Positions 50,227-59,110 of a stretch of 64,000 nucleotides of DNA are shown here, one piece after another. Within the stretch, counting starts at the first letter, position 1. Each line of letters starts with the position of its first letter. Origin of the DNA: CAVQCJ01 sp963849365 (GTDB lineage: Bacteria; Actinomycetota; Actinomycetes; Prado026); contig CAWKHA010000004.1 in assembly GCA_963849365.1 (NCBI GenBank), positions 930,001 to 994,000 of the forward strand, written 5' to 3'. Made by a program: the position numbers and the translations under genes. Under the pieces are notes generated by a model. The model was not told the DNA's origin. It ran no database searches and was given only the letters and a program-made list of their open reading frames with translations.

Positions 50227-51848
50227 TCGTCGAGAGATCTGTCCGGTCGCGGCGGATGCTGCGAGCAAGCCTGCTCGTCGTTGGTCTGTGCGTCCTCGCG
50301 CTGAGCGCCACGAACCCGGCCGGCGCCGCAGCGAGCCACGCGCTGATCGCCGGCTCGGGCTCCGGCTGGTCGGCCAACGCCGTGAACCAGTGGGTCGCCG
50401 ACGTCCAGCCGAGCGGGCTCCAGGTGGTGTACTCGGCGGTCGGTTCGGCCCAGGGTCGCAAGGACTTCGCCTACAAGACGACCGACTACGCAGTGAGCGA
50501 CATCGGCTACCTGGGCGTCGACCCCGTGACCGGCGAGCAGGACACCTCCAACGGGCGCGCCTTCGCCTACCTGCCCGTCGTGGCGGGAGGCACGTCGTTC
50601 CCGTACCAGGTCAAGGTCGGGGGCAAGCTGGTCCGAAACCTGCGGCTGTCCGGTCAGACGCTGGCCAAGATCTTCACCAACAAGATCACCAACTGGAACG
50701 ACGCAGCGATCACCGCGGACAACAACGGGCGCAAGCTGCCGGCGTTGCCGATCGTGGTGGTCGTGCACTCCGAGGGGTCGGGAGCGTCGGCGCAGTTCAC
50801 CCGGTACCTGGACACGCAGTACCCCAGCATCTGGCGGCCGTACCTCGGGCAGAGCGGCTCCACCGAGTACTACCCGCGCAAGGGCGCCATGATCGCGCAG
50901 AACGGCTCGGACGGCGTCATGAACTTCATCGCGTCCGCCGCGGCCAACGGCGCGATCGGGTACGACGAGTTCTCGTACGCCCTCAACAAGAACTTCCCGG
51001 TCGCGAAGATCGAGAACACCGCCGGGTACTTCACCCTGCCCACGCAGTACAACGTCGCGGTCGCGCTCACGCAGGCGATCATCAACCAGGACAAGAACTC
51101 GCCCGACTACCTGCTGCAAGACCTGCACAACGTCTACAAGTACTCCGACATGCGGACCTACCCGCTGTCCTCGTACTCGTACATGATCATCCCCACGGCG
51201 TCCAACGACGGGCGGATGACGACGGCGAAGCGGCAGACCCTCGCGGACTTCCTCTACTACTCGCTCTGCCAGGGTCAGGCCGAGATGGGTCCGATCGGCT
51301 ACTCGCCGCTCCCCATCAACCTTGTGCAGGCCAGCTTCGCGCAGACGGCCAAGCTCAAGGCTGCCGACTCCGGCGTGGACCTGACATCGCGCAACGTCAC
51401 CACGTGTCACAACCCGACGTTCGTGGCCGGACAGCCGACCCGGAACTACCTCGCCGAGATCGCGCCGAGACCGCCGGCGTGCGACAAGGTGGGCGCCGGG
51501 CCGTGCAGCGCGGATGTGAAGCCGGTGCTCGGAAACCCCAAGAACGGCAAGGCCCCTACACCCACCAGCACGGGTGGTTCCACGGCGTCGTCGTCGGCCA
51601 CGGCGGTCGCCTCCGCCGGTGCGTCCGGCGGGCCTTCAGCTGATCCGAACACCGGCGAGACGACGTCGGGGGACGGCACCGTTGCGGGCGGCGCCGACCT
51701 GGTCGGTAACCCGGTCGATCTGTCCTCGCCTCGTTCGGACAACCTGAGCGCCCTGCTCAGTGGGCTGGCCGCGGTCGAGCTGCTGGTCGTCCTGGTGCTG
51801 CCGCCCCTGCTGGCGGTGTACCTGCGGCGGAGAGGTCGGCACGCATGA
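50223..51848 (+). CDS. Membrane-tethered phosphate-binding protein (PstS-like) with stalk
   Basis: The 541-residue protein has a signal peptide (residues 1-37), a PstS-type binding domain (S-G-S-G-W-S-A-N-A-V-N-Q-W; K-T-T-D-Y-A-V-S-D; V-V-V-V-H-S-E-G-S-G-A-S-A-Q-F-T; T-E-Y-Y-P), a Ser/Thr/Gly-rich stalk of about 70 residues (T-P-T-S-T-G-G-S-T-A-S-S-S-A), and a C-terminal span ending with Y-L-R-R-R-G-R-H-A. Usual PstS proteins are 350-380-residue lipoproteins; this form is fixed in the membrane by a stalk instead. It overlaps both neighbours by ATGA. Confidence 0.88.
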   Translation: MIVERSVRSRRMLRASLLVVGLCVLALSATNPAGAAASHALIAGSGSGWSANAVNQWVADVQPSGLQVVYSAVGSAQGRKDFAYKTTDYAVSDIGYLGVDPVTGEQDTSNGRAFAYLPVVAGGTSFPYQVKVGGKLVRNLRLSGQTLAKIFTNKITNWNDAAITADNNGRKLPALPIVVVVHSEGSGASAQFTRYLDTQYPSIWRPYLGQSGSTEYYPRKGAMIAQNGSDGVMNFIASAAANGAIGYDEFSYALNKNFPVAKIENTAGYFTLPTQYNVAVALTQAIINQDKNSPDYLLQDLHNVYKYSDMRTYPLSSYSYMIIPTASNDGRMTTAKRQTLADFLYYSLCQGQAEMGPIGYSPLPINLVQASFAQTAKLKAADSGVDLTSRNVTTCHNPTFVAGQPTRNYLAEIAPRPPACDKVGAGPCSADVKPVLGNPKNGKAPTPTSTGGSTASSSATAVASAGASGGPSADPNTGETTSGDGTVAGGADLVGNPVDLSSPRSDNLSALLSGLAAVELLVVLVLPPLLAVYLRRRGRHA

Positions 51849-54595
51849 GGCGGATGGCGAGGGTCTACGGTCTCGGCGGGCTCGCCGCAGCGGTACTGCT
51901 CCTGAACACGGCCGGGTCGGCCGCGGCGCTCACCGAGATCGGTCGTTCGGCATCGGCCGCGGCGTTCGCGAAAGCCGTCACCGTCACCAGGACACACCTG
52001 GTCAACGGGACCGACCAGGTGGTCGACACCCGCCACGTCACGGCCAGCGTCTCGCAGACAACCGGGCTGCGGGACCGGCAGGCGGTCACGGTGACCTGGT
52101 CCGGCGCCCATCCCACCGGCGGGATCTACGGCGACGTCAACGCCGGGGCGGCGTCGCTGGAGGAGTACCCAGTCGTGATCATGCAGTGTCGCGGCGTGGA
52201 CTCCTCGAAGCTGCCGGCCGCCCAGCAGGTGTCACCGCGGACCTGCTGGACCCAGACCCCGCTCGAACGCTTCCAGGCGTCGTACGACTTCACCTTTCCC
52301 CCGTACCGCGTCGACCGCTACGCCGTGGCCGCCGACCGCACGATGACCGCCGGTCAGCCCGACCCCCTTCCGGACGCCTGCAACAGCGTCGCGGCCGCAT
52401 CGGCTTCGCACTGGGTTCCGTTCGTTGCAGCGGACGGCAAGGCGTACTTCGGCGGCGGTTCGCAGGGCTGCGCCGGGATCGCGCCGGAAGCGGTCACCGT
52501 CGAGGGCTCGTTCCAGCCCTCCAACACGACCTATGGCGTGTCGGACAAGTCCGGCAACGGCCAGGCCAAGTTCGTGATGCAGTCGGCCGACAGCAACGCC
52601 TCGCTCGGCTGTTCGGCTTCGACCCCGTGCACGCTCGAGATCATCCCGATCATGGGCATCAGCTGCGACACCACGGGCGAGGGCCTCCCGCCGGACGACC
52701 GGCCGGACTCGGCCGCGACTGCCGATGCTGCCTTCGCGCGGTGCAGCCAGACCGGGACCTTCCAGCCCGGCGAGCCCAACGCATCGGGAACGAACAACGA
52801 GCAGCTGGCCGTGTCCGGACTGCTGTGGTGGTCCGCCTCCAACTGGCGCGGCCGCGTCAGTGTCCCGCTCACGTTCGCGCCATCGGCAGGGGTCTGCTCG
52901 GTGCTGAACACCGCAGCGCCGGTCTACCTGTACGGCTCGGAGACCATGACCCAGGCGATGCTGCAGTGGGGGCCCAAGTTCTGCCTGGACTCCAAGCTCT
53001 TCAAGTTCCAGCACGTGCAGACCGGTGAGCCGCAGGCGAAGAACCTGCTCGAGACCGGCTCGGTGGAGGCTGCGCTGCAGGCCGCCCCACCGCAGACGCC
53101 GTTCAGCCGACCGGTCGTGCAGGCACCGATCGCGGCGACCGGCTTCGTCATCGCGTACCTCGTCGACGACGCGCACGGGCACGAGTTCACGAACCTGAAG
53201 CTGACCCCACGCTTGCTCGCCAAGCTGCTGTCGGAGTCGTACTCCTCCGACCCGTCGGTGCGCGCCGAGTTCAAGGCCGCGGCTGCCGACCCGAACGTCG
53301 GCGACCAGTACCAGGGCATGGCCGCCAACCCGTGGAACGTGGCCAACGATCCCGAGTTCCAGGCACTCAACCCGGGCCTGCCGACCAGCGGGTTCGCTCC
53401 GGAGCAGGCGGCATCGCTGCTGGCGCTGTCCAGCGACTCGGACGTCATGTGGGCGTTGACGTCGTACATCGACGCCGACCCGGACGCGCGGGCCTGGCTG
53501 GACGGCACGCCCGACCCGTGGGGCATGCAGGTCAACCCGCACTACAAGGGCATCAAGCTCCCCGTCGTCAACTGGCCGCTGCTGGACACGTTCGAACCCA
53601 AGGTCCTCTACACGCCCGTCTACAACGCCTGCCTGTCGGCCAGCCCGGTCCCCTGGCTCCCACTGGTCGCTGCCCCGGTCTCGACGCTGGCGAACATCAC
53701 CCTCGACATGCAGTTCGCGATCGCCAACTCGCAGATCAACTGCAAGGACCCCGGCTCCCCTGCCCAGAAGCTCACCGGACTCGGTCGCCAGCCACCGGGA
53801 GAGCGGTTCCTGTTCGGGGTCACGTCGCTGGCGGACGCGCAGCGCTACCAGCTGGACAGCGCCCAGCTCCTGACCCACGTCGACAGCGGCGCGGCCGGCA
53901 AGTTCACCAGTGCTGCTGGACGGACCTTCGTCGGACCGACGGACGCCGCGATGAAGGCAGCCCTGGGCATGCTCAAGCCCAACCCGACCCTCGGTAGCTG
54001 GGCCTTGCCGTACGGCACGCTCCGCACGTCGACCGCCGGGAAGGCGGCGTACCCGGGCACCCTCCTGGTCTCGATGGACGTCGCGACCCGTGGGCTGCCC
54101 GCCGCTGACGCGAAGAAGTACGCGGCGCTGGTCCGCTTCGCCGTGACCAGTGGCCAGGTGCGGGGCTTCGGCAACGGCCAGCTCCCGCCCGGATACCTTC
54201 CGCTCACCGCGGCCAACGGCGCCGCCGCGTTCGTCCGGTACAGCCAGTCGGCCGCCAGCGCCGTCACGGCGCAACAGGGCGCGACGCCGTCATTGACCGG
54301 CACGACGTCGGGTGGCAGCTCGTCGAGCGGCACGACCGGCGGAACCTCGTCGAGCGGCGGCTCGACCACCGGGTCGACGCCCCCCAGCACCTCGCCGTCG
54401 ACGACACCGAGCACCTCGCCCACGCCCAGCGGCACTCCCGTCGCCGCCGGACCGGTCGCCCAGGTCGGCACGACGACCGGCGCTTCCGCAGGCGGCGCCG
54501 GCCTGGTACTGCCTCTCGTCCTCGTCCTGGCCTTGGTGGGCATGCTCGCCGGTCCGCTGTCGCGGGCCCTCGCCCGGCGCCGGAATCCCGGGTGA
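51845..54595 (+). CDS. Large membrane-tethered PstS-like surface protein
   Basis: The 916-residue protein has a signal peptide (1-28), about 190 residues with no family I know (V-T-V-T-W-S-G-A-H-P-T-G-G-I-Y), cysteine pairs suggesting disulfides, then a PstS-like region starting near residue 360 (V-Y-L-Y-G-S-E-T-M-T-Q-A-M, like the phosphate loop of PstS), a Ser/Thr/Pro-rich stalk from about 815, and a C-terminal span (L-V-L-P-L-V-L-V-L-A-L-V-G-M) ending with R-R-R-N-P-G. It is joined to the previous gene by an ATGA overlap. It is probably a second phosphate-binding or organising part of the complex. Confidence 0.75.
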   Translation: MRRMARVYGLGGLAAAVLLLNTAGSAAALTEIGRSASAAAFAKAVTVTRTHLVNGTDQVVDTRHVTASVSQTTGLRDRQAVTVTWSGAHPTGGIYGDVNAGAASLEEYPVVIMQCRGVDSSKLPAAQQVSPRTCWTQTPLERFQASYDFTFPPYRVDRYAVAADRTMTAGQPDPLPDACNSVAAASASHWVPFVAADGKAYFGGGSQGCAGIAPEAVTVEGSFQPSNTTYGVSDKSGNGQAKFVMQSADSNASLGCSASTPCTLEIIPIMGISCDTTGEGLPPDDRPDSAATADAAFARCSQTGTFQPGEPNASGTNNEQLAVSGLLWWSASNWRGRVSVPLTFAPSAGVCSVLNTAAPVYLYGSETMTQAMLQWGPKFCLDSKLFKFQHVQTGEPQAKNLLETGSVEAALQAAPPQTPFSRPVVQAPIAATGFVIAYLVDDAHGHEFTNLKLTPRLLAKLLSESYSSDPSVRAEFKAAAADPNVGDQYQGMAANPWNVANDPEFQALNPGLPTSGFAPEQAASLLALSSDSDVMWALTSYIDADPDARAWLDGTPDPWGMQVNPHYKGIKLPVVNWPLLDTFEPKVLYTPVYNACLSASPVPWLPLVAAPVSTLANITLDMQFAIANSQINCKDPGSPAQKLTGLGRQPPGERFLFGVTSLADAQRYQLDSAQLLTHVDSGAAGKFTSAAGRTFVGPTDAAMKAALGMLKPNPTLGSWALPYGTLRTSTAGKAAYPGTLLVSMDVATRGLPAADAKKYAALVRFAVTSGQVRGFGNGQLPPGYLPLTAANGAAAFVRYSQSAASAVTAQQGATPSLTGTTSGGSSSSGTTGGTSSSGGSTTGSTPPSTSPSTTPSTSPTPSGTPVAAGPVAQVGTTTGASAGGAGLVLPLVLVLALVGMLAGPLSRALARRRNPG

Positions 54596-55569
54596 CGACC
54601 GTGCAGGAGTCGGCGGACGTCGACTCGGACCAGGTCGAGCTGGTCGGGGAGCCCGAGATCCGCCGCCGCCGCTGGTGGCCGGTGCGGCGCCGCCGACCTG
54701 AGCCGTGGCCCCGGCAGCGCGAACCGCTCGGCCCCGGCTGGGCCACGGTCAGCTTCGCGTGCCTGGGCGTCGGCCTGCTGGCGGTCTGGGTCCTGCTGTA
54801 CGCCTTCGTCCTCAGCGGCGTGCTCGAGCTCCGCAACCAGACCGTCCTGTACGCGCAGCTGCGACAGGAGCTCGCCGAGGCCACCGCACCACTGGGCGAC
54901 CACATCACGCCCGGCGCCCCGGTGTTCATCGTCAACGCGCCCGCGGCCGGGATGCGCAACGTCGTGGTCGTCGAAGGCACGACGTCGGCCGAGCTCACCG
55001 CGGGGCCCGGGCACCGGGCGGACACCGTCCTGCCCGGCCAGGCGGGCGTCTGCGTGGTCATGGGCCGCAGTGTCACCTTCGGAGCTCCGTTCGCACGCAT
55101 CGAACGGTTCCGGGCCGGCGACACGGTCACGGTCGTGACCGGGCAGGGCGAGTTCACGTACGCAGTCGACCGGGTGCGGCACCCGGGCGATCCGCTGCCA
55201 CCGGCGCTGACGGCCGGCCAGTCCCGGCTGGTCCTCGTGTCGTCGGCCGGCAGCGGTTGGCGCAACGGATGGGCGCCGCAGCAGACCGTGTACGTCGACG
55301 CCTCCCTGGTCAAGGGCGGGATCCAGCCGGCGCCCGGCGGCCGACCCGCCGCAGTGCCGGTGTCGGCGCAGGCGATGCAAGCAGACACCGACGACCTGGT
55401 CGTGCTGGTCCTGTGGCTGCAGCTGATGATCGCGGTGGCAGCCTTCACGGTCTGGGGTCGGGTCCGGTGGGGTCGACTGCAGATCTGGCTCATCTCCGTG
55501 CCGTTGATGGCGGCCTGCCTGTGGGGGGCCTCGCGCGTCGCACTCGAGCTGTTGCCGAACCTGATCTGA
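54592..55569 (+). CDS. Sortase-fold membrane protein lacking catalytic residues
   Basis: The 325-residue protein has a basic cytosolic start, one span (about 54-76), a sortase-like beta-barrel (about 105-245), and two spans near the C-terminus (268-288 and 297-318). The order of motifs is that of sortases: V-V-V-E-G-T-T, then P-F-A-R-I-E-R-F-R-A-G-D-T-V-T-V, F-T-Y-A-V-D, and L-V-L-V-S-S-A. Where active sortases have G-H, this one has G158-R159; where they have T-C it has S217-S218. It is probably a non-catalytic partner, perhaps holding the PstS-like proteins. A GTG start overlaps the upstream stop. Confidence 0.7.
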   Translation: MTTVQESADVDSDQVELVGEPEIRRRRWWPVRRRRPEPWPRQREPLGPGWATVSFACLGVGLLAVWVLLYAFVLSGVLELRNQTVLYAQLRQELAEATAPLGDHITPGAPVFIVNAPAAGMRNVVVVEGTTSAELTAGPGHRADTVLPGQAGVCVVMGRSVTFGAPFARIERFRAGDTVTVVTGQGEFTYAVDRVRHPGDPLPPALTAGQSRLVLVSSAGSGWRNGWAPQQTVYVDASLVKGGIQPAPGGRPAAVPVSAQAMQADTDDLVVLVLWLQLMIAVAAFTVWGRVRWGRLQIWLISVPLMAACLWGASRVALELLPNLI

Positions 55570-55664
55570 CCGACGCCTGAACGTAGTTCCGCAGGAGCGG
55601 ACGGTCACGACCTGCTCGTCCGGCCCATCGCAGATGTCCACTGCCGGCAGAGCGCTCCGCACAG

Positions 55665-55686
55665 GTTCATACGTCGTTCACTCCGT
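55665..55686 (+). promoter_or_regulatory. PHO box (two 11-bp direct repeats)
   Basis: GTTCATACGTC and GTTCACTCCGT are back-to-back 11-bp units matching the Streptomyces PhoP pattern (GTTCA followed by pyrimidines). The second unit also starts the palindrome GTTCAC-TCC-GTGAAC. It lies 75 bp before the next PstS-like gene. Confidence 0.6.
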
Positions 55687-55761
55687 GAACGGCTCCCGGC
55701 CGGTTGGCGCCGACAGGGTCCTGAGCGCAAGCCACCGCTCCTGTCCGGAAGGGGACAGCAC

Positions 55762-57111
55762 ATGCGCAGACTTACCAGGGCCAAGGCCGGCCTGGCCGCC
55801 GTGGGGGCCATCACCCTCATGGTCGGCCTCGCCGCCCCGGCCGCCCGAGCCGACTACGCGCCGGGTGCCGGCGACGTGATAGCCGTCGGCTCGGACACGT
55901 TGCAGTACATCGGCGACTTCATGGCCGACGGGGACGCGCTGGGCGACCCGGGCTGGAACTCCGCCGGGAACCTCAACCGCATGGTCAACTTCGACGCATC
56001 GGCGGACCAGAACACGCGCCAGGCGTACGGATTCAACGGGGCGGGTGGCACCAACGCGTGCTCGCCCGGCACCGGCGGCACCGCAGGCACGGGCAACCAG
56101 AACACCAAGCACACCGACTCGCCCTGCACGCTGAACCCGACGGTCGTCCTGCGGGCCGGGCTGAACCCGGTGCAGCGGCCGAACGGCTCGGGTGCCGGCC
56201 TCAACGCCCTGCTCAACGACAAGTGCGGCGCGAACCCGTGCGGGACCGGTCCGTTCGTCGTCCAGATGGCGCGCCGCTCCGCCCCGGCCGGGGCCACCGC
56301 GGTGGCCACTGCGGTCACTGAGTTCGGCGGGGCCGGTCTGGACAGCATCCAGGTCGGGAACGACCCGTTCGCGATGCTCAGCTCGACCACCACGAACGCA
56401 GTGGCCCTGTCGGTGGCGCAGCTCAAGGACATCTACACCTGCGCGAAGACCACCTGGAACCAGGTTGGTGGCGCCTCGACGGCGACCATCCTGCCGCTGA
56501 TGCCTCAGGTCGGCTCCGGAACCCGGCAGTCCTTCCTGTCTGCGCTCGGGATCGCCGCCCCGGGCACCTGCACCGTGGACGTCGAGGAGAACGACCCCGA
56601 GGCGATCGACGGCAGCGCGGACCCGATCAACGCGATCGAGCCCATCTCCGGCGGCCGGCTGAACCTGTTCCTGGGCAAGCTGGGCGACGGCACCTCCAAC
56701 GGCGTCGGCGGCTACATCCAGGACCCGTCCTGCGCGTTCGGTGTGACGGCCCCTGCGGCCTGCGTCGGTGCGGCCAAGACGCTGGCACCCAACGTCAAGT
56801 ACTGGACGACGGGCACTCCGTCGGACGCCAACCCGATCTGGAACATCACACGTCCGCTGTACATCTACTTCCGTGACGTGGACACGTTCAACGACACGGT
56901 CAAGTTCGAGCCGGGCGGCAGCCTGAACTGGGTCCGCTCCCTGCTCTACAACCCGTGCGCAGGTACGGGTCACACGACCGGCTGCCACGTGATCGGCGGC
57001 ATCAACTACGGCCCGGGCGGCCAGCCGTTCATCGCCACCTCGGCGGGGCAGGCCCTCATCTCCGCGGCGGGCGTCAGCGCGACGTACGTGCCGACCGTCG
57101 GCGGTCCCTGA
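55762..57111 (+). CDS. Secreted PstS-like substrate-binding protein
   Basis: The 449-residue protein has a signal peptide (1-30) and no anchor, so it should be released or held by other proteins. PstS features: V-I-A-V-G-S-D-T-L-Q-Y near the start, A-Q-L-K-D-I-Y-T-C-A, and V-G-S-G-T-R-Q-S-F near the middle, which is the phosphate-loop pattern. Six or more cysteines suggest disulfides. A good ribosome binding site (GGAAGGGG) precedes the ATG. The PHO box upstream and a strong terminator downstream make it a separate unit. Confidence 0.85.
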   Translation: MRRLTRAKAGLAAVGAITLMVGLAAPAARADYAPGAGDVIAVGSDTLQYIGDFMADGDALGDPGWNSAGNLNRMVNFDASADQNTRQAYGFNGAGGTNACSPGTGGTAGTGNQNTKHTDSPCTLNPTVVLRAGLNPVQRPNGSGAGLNALLNDKCGANPCGTGPFVVQMARRSAPAGATAVATAVTEFGGAGLDSIQVGNDPFAMLSSTTTNAVALSVAQLKDIYTCAKTTWNQVGGASTATILPLMPQVGSGTRQSFLSALGIAAPGTCTVDVEENDPEAIDGSADPINAIEPISGGRLNLFLGKLGDGTSNGVGGYIQDPSCAFGVTAPAACVGAAKTLAPNVKYWTTGTPSDANPIWNITRPLYIYFRDVDTFNDTVKFEPGGSLNWVRSLLYNPCAGTGHTTGCHVIGGINYGPGGQPFIATSAGQALISAAGVSATYVPTVGGP

Positions 57112-57116
57112 TCGAA

Positions 57117-57156
57117 GAGGGCCGTGGCCCGGGTCTGCGCCCGGGCCACGGCCCTC
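57117..57156 (+). terminator. Strong terminator hairpin
   Basis: Perfect 17-bp arms (57117-57133 and 57140-57156) enclose a 6-nt loop, 5 bp after the stop codon of the PstS-like gene. No U-tract follows. Confidence 0.75.
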
Positions 57157-57212
57157 GTCCCCGGCAAGGAAAGTCGCACCCACCTGAGCTCGACTTCTGA
57201 AAGGGACTCTCG

Positions 57213-58940
57213 ATGAATGTACGCCTCAAGTCGGTGGTGACCGGGGCAGCCGTCCTGGCCATCGCCTCCGGCGGTCTGGCGATCGGGGCCGGGTCGGCGT
57301 TCGCCGCCCCGTCGCCCTGGGAGCCGGACCCCAACTCGCTCGGTTCGGTGGTCTTCTACGACGCGTCCGGCAACCTCATCACGGGCGGTACCGACCTCAG
57401 CCACCTGGCGTCGTACTACGCCGTGACCACCCCGAAGAGCGCCGCCACGGCCAACAAGGCCACGCTGTACATGGCGGCACCCGACCACACCAAGGCGACC
57501 GGGCTGTGGTTCGTCCAGCAGCAGTCGGCTGCCACCACCTTCCCGAACGCGGCCGCTCCCGCTCCGCTGACCGGGCCAGGCTTCGCCAACCCGCTCGTCA
57601 CGGCCGCGGCCGCCGACGGCAACCTCACCAACTTCCTGGCATCCGCGGTGCTCGACAGCACGGCTGGCTACGCCAACATCATCCAGATCCGGGTCAAGGA
57701 CTCGGGTCCCGGTGGCGTGGGCTCCGGCACCAAGTACTGGGAGACCAACATCGCCTACACGATCACGGACCCGGTGGCGGGGACGGGCACCTGGACGGTC
57801 AACGACCCGTCGATCCAGGCGACCACCACTACCCTGGCGGCCAACCCGCCGAGCCCGCAGACCAGCCCGGCCTCCCCAGTGACCCTCACCGCGACCGTCG
57901 CCCCTGCCTCGGCCGGAACGGTGACGTTCTTCGAGGGTGCGACCAACCTGGGCGGCTCCACGGTGAGCGGGGGCGTCGCGTCACTGAACATCGGTGCGCC
58001 GGCGCTCGGGAACCACGCGTACACCGCGGTCTTCACGCCCGACGGCGGGACTCTGGTGACCGGCTCGACCTCCAGCGTCCTGAACTACCACGTCGGCGCG
58101 CCGGCGATCGGGACGACCACCACCCTGGCGGTCAACACCGGCACGGGCCAGGCGTTCAGCCCGGTCACCTTCACCGCGAACGTCACCACGGCCGACTCGT
58201 CGACGACGACCGGCACCGTGACATTCATGGACGGGGCGACGACCATCGGCACCACCCCATCGGCCTCGACGAGCGCTCCGTTCGTCCTCGTGAACAGCTC
58301 GCTCGGCCAGGGTCCGCACTCGGTGACCGCGACCTTCACCCCCGACACGGCTGACTACAACCCGTCGACCAGCGCACCGCAGGCGTTCGACCTCACCGCC
58401 CCGCAGTGTGCAGGGGGTGGCACGGGCTGCGTCGACACGCAGAACATCCAGGCGGACATCCCGGCCGGCACCATCGTGGTCAACACGCCGTACCACGCCG
58501 GTAACCCGCTGGACGTCCCGCTGAACCTGGACCCGACCGCGTCGTACTACACCGGCTCGGCCACGTTCCAGAACATCCAGGTGACCGACACCCGCGCCGG
58601 CGACCTGCCTTGGGACCTGAAGGCCCAGAGCAGCTCGCTCGTCTTCGGTGCCAACGCGATCAACGGCCAGAACGTCGGTCTGACGAACTGGGCGATCACC
58701 GGGACGCCGACGGTCAGCACCGCGGCCGGCAACGTCACCACGACCGACGCTCCGGCGGCCACCCCGCCGGTCGGTCCGGCCGACCCGGGCACCCTGGGGC
58801 TGGGCAACGCACAGCACACGATCGTGCACGCCAACCTCGGCCTCGGCACGATCGCGTTCGACGCGAAGCTGACGATCAACGCCCCGACCAACCTGCCGGC
58901 TGGAACGTACACCGGCACGATCACCTTCACTGTCGGGTGA
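57213..58940 (+). CDS. Secreted surface protein with Ig-like repeats and WxL-type C-terminal domain
   Basis: The 575-residue protein has a signal peptide (1-31), an N-terminal domain (35-200) that resembles the gene at 60298 (both show D-A/S-x-G-x-x-x-T-x-G, K-A-T-L-Y and a G-x-W-x-x-Q-Q), two bacterial Ig-like repeats (about 205-295 and 300-395: G-T-V-T-F-F-E-G-A and G-T-V-T-F-M-D-G-A), and a C-terminal domain with W467-D-L469 after T-D-T-R-A-G-D-L-P and ending A-G-T-Y-T-G-T-I-T-F-T-V. That is the WxL pattern known from Firmicutes surface proteins, which bind the cell wall. The start fits a GAAAGG ribosome binding site. Confidence 0.75.
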   Translation: MNVRLKSVVTGAAVLAIASGGLAIGAGSAFAAPSPWEPDPNSLGSVVFYDASGNLITGGTDLSHLASYYAVTTPKSAATANKATLYMAAPDHTKATGLWFVQQQSAATTFPNAAAPAPLTGPGFANPLVTAAAADGNLTNFLASAVLDSTAGYANIIQIRVKDSGPGGVGSGTKYWETNIAYTITDPVAGTGTWTVNDPSIQATTTTLAANPPSPQTSPASPVTLTATVAPASAGTVTFFEGATNLGGSTVSGGVASLNIGAPALGNHAYTAVFTPDGGTLVTGSTSSVLNYHVGAPAIGTTTTLAVNTGTGQAFSPVTFTANVTTADSSTTTGTVTFMDGATTIGTTPSASTSAPFVLVNSSLGQGPHSVTATFTPDTADYNPSTSAPQAFDLTAPQCAGGGTGCVDTQNIQADIPAGTIVVNTPYHAGNPLDVPLNLDPTASYYTGSATFQNIQVTDTRAGDLPWDLKAQSSSLVFGANAINGQNVGLTNWAITGTPTVSTAAGNVTTTDAPAATPPVGPADPGTLGLGNAQHTIVHANLGLGTIAFDAKLTINAPTNLPAGTYTGTITFTVG

Positions 58941-58982
58941 TCGAGCTCGACCAGCACCACGAGCAGTAGCACGTAAGGCCGG

Positions 58983-59016
58983 AAGGGCGGGACGGGACCA
59001 CTCCCGTCCCGCCCTT
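58983..59016 (+). terminator. Terminator after the WxL-type gene
   Basis: Perfect 15-bp arms (AAGGGCGGGACGGGA and its complement) around the loop CCAC, 42 bp after the stop codon, followed by T-C. It ends the surface protein mRNA. Confidence 0.75.
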
Positions 59017-59059
59017 TCGCGATCGGTCGGCGGTGTTCGACCGGGGATGGTCGCCGTGC

Positions 59060-59081
59060 GTTCACCTCCAGGTCACTGCAC
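59060..59081 (+). promoter_or_regulatory. PHO box (two 11-bp direct repeats) before the DUF916 gene
   Basis: GTTCACCTCCA and GGTCACTGCAC are adjacent 11-bp units matching G-G/T-TCA-Y-Y-Y. CATTCT at 59101-59106 is a possible weak -10 box, which would put the transcript start at or near the GTG at 59111. Confidence 0.5.
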
Positions 59082-59110
59082 AGATTCCTGGAGCCGCTCA
59101 CATTCTCCCT

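Noticed and set aside
50223..58940. LPxTG-type sorting signals in the PstS-like and surface proteins
   Set aside because: I found none; the tethered proteins end with a plain membrane span and basic tail, and the others have no anchor.
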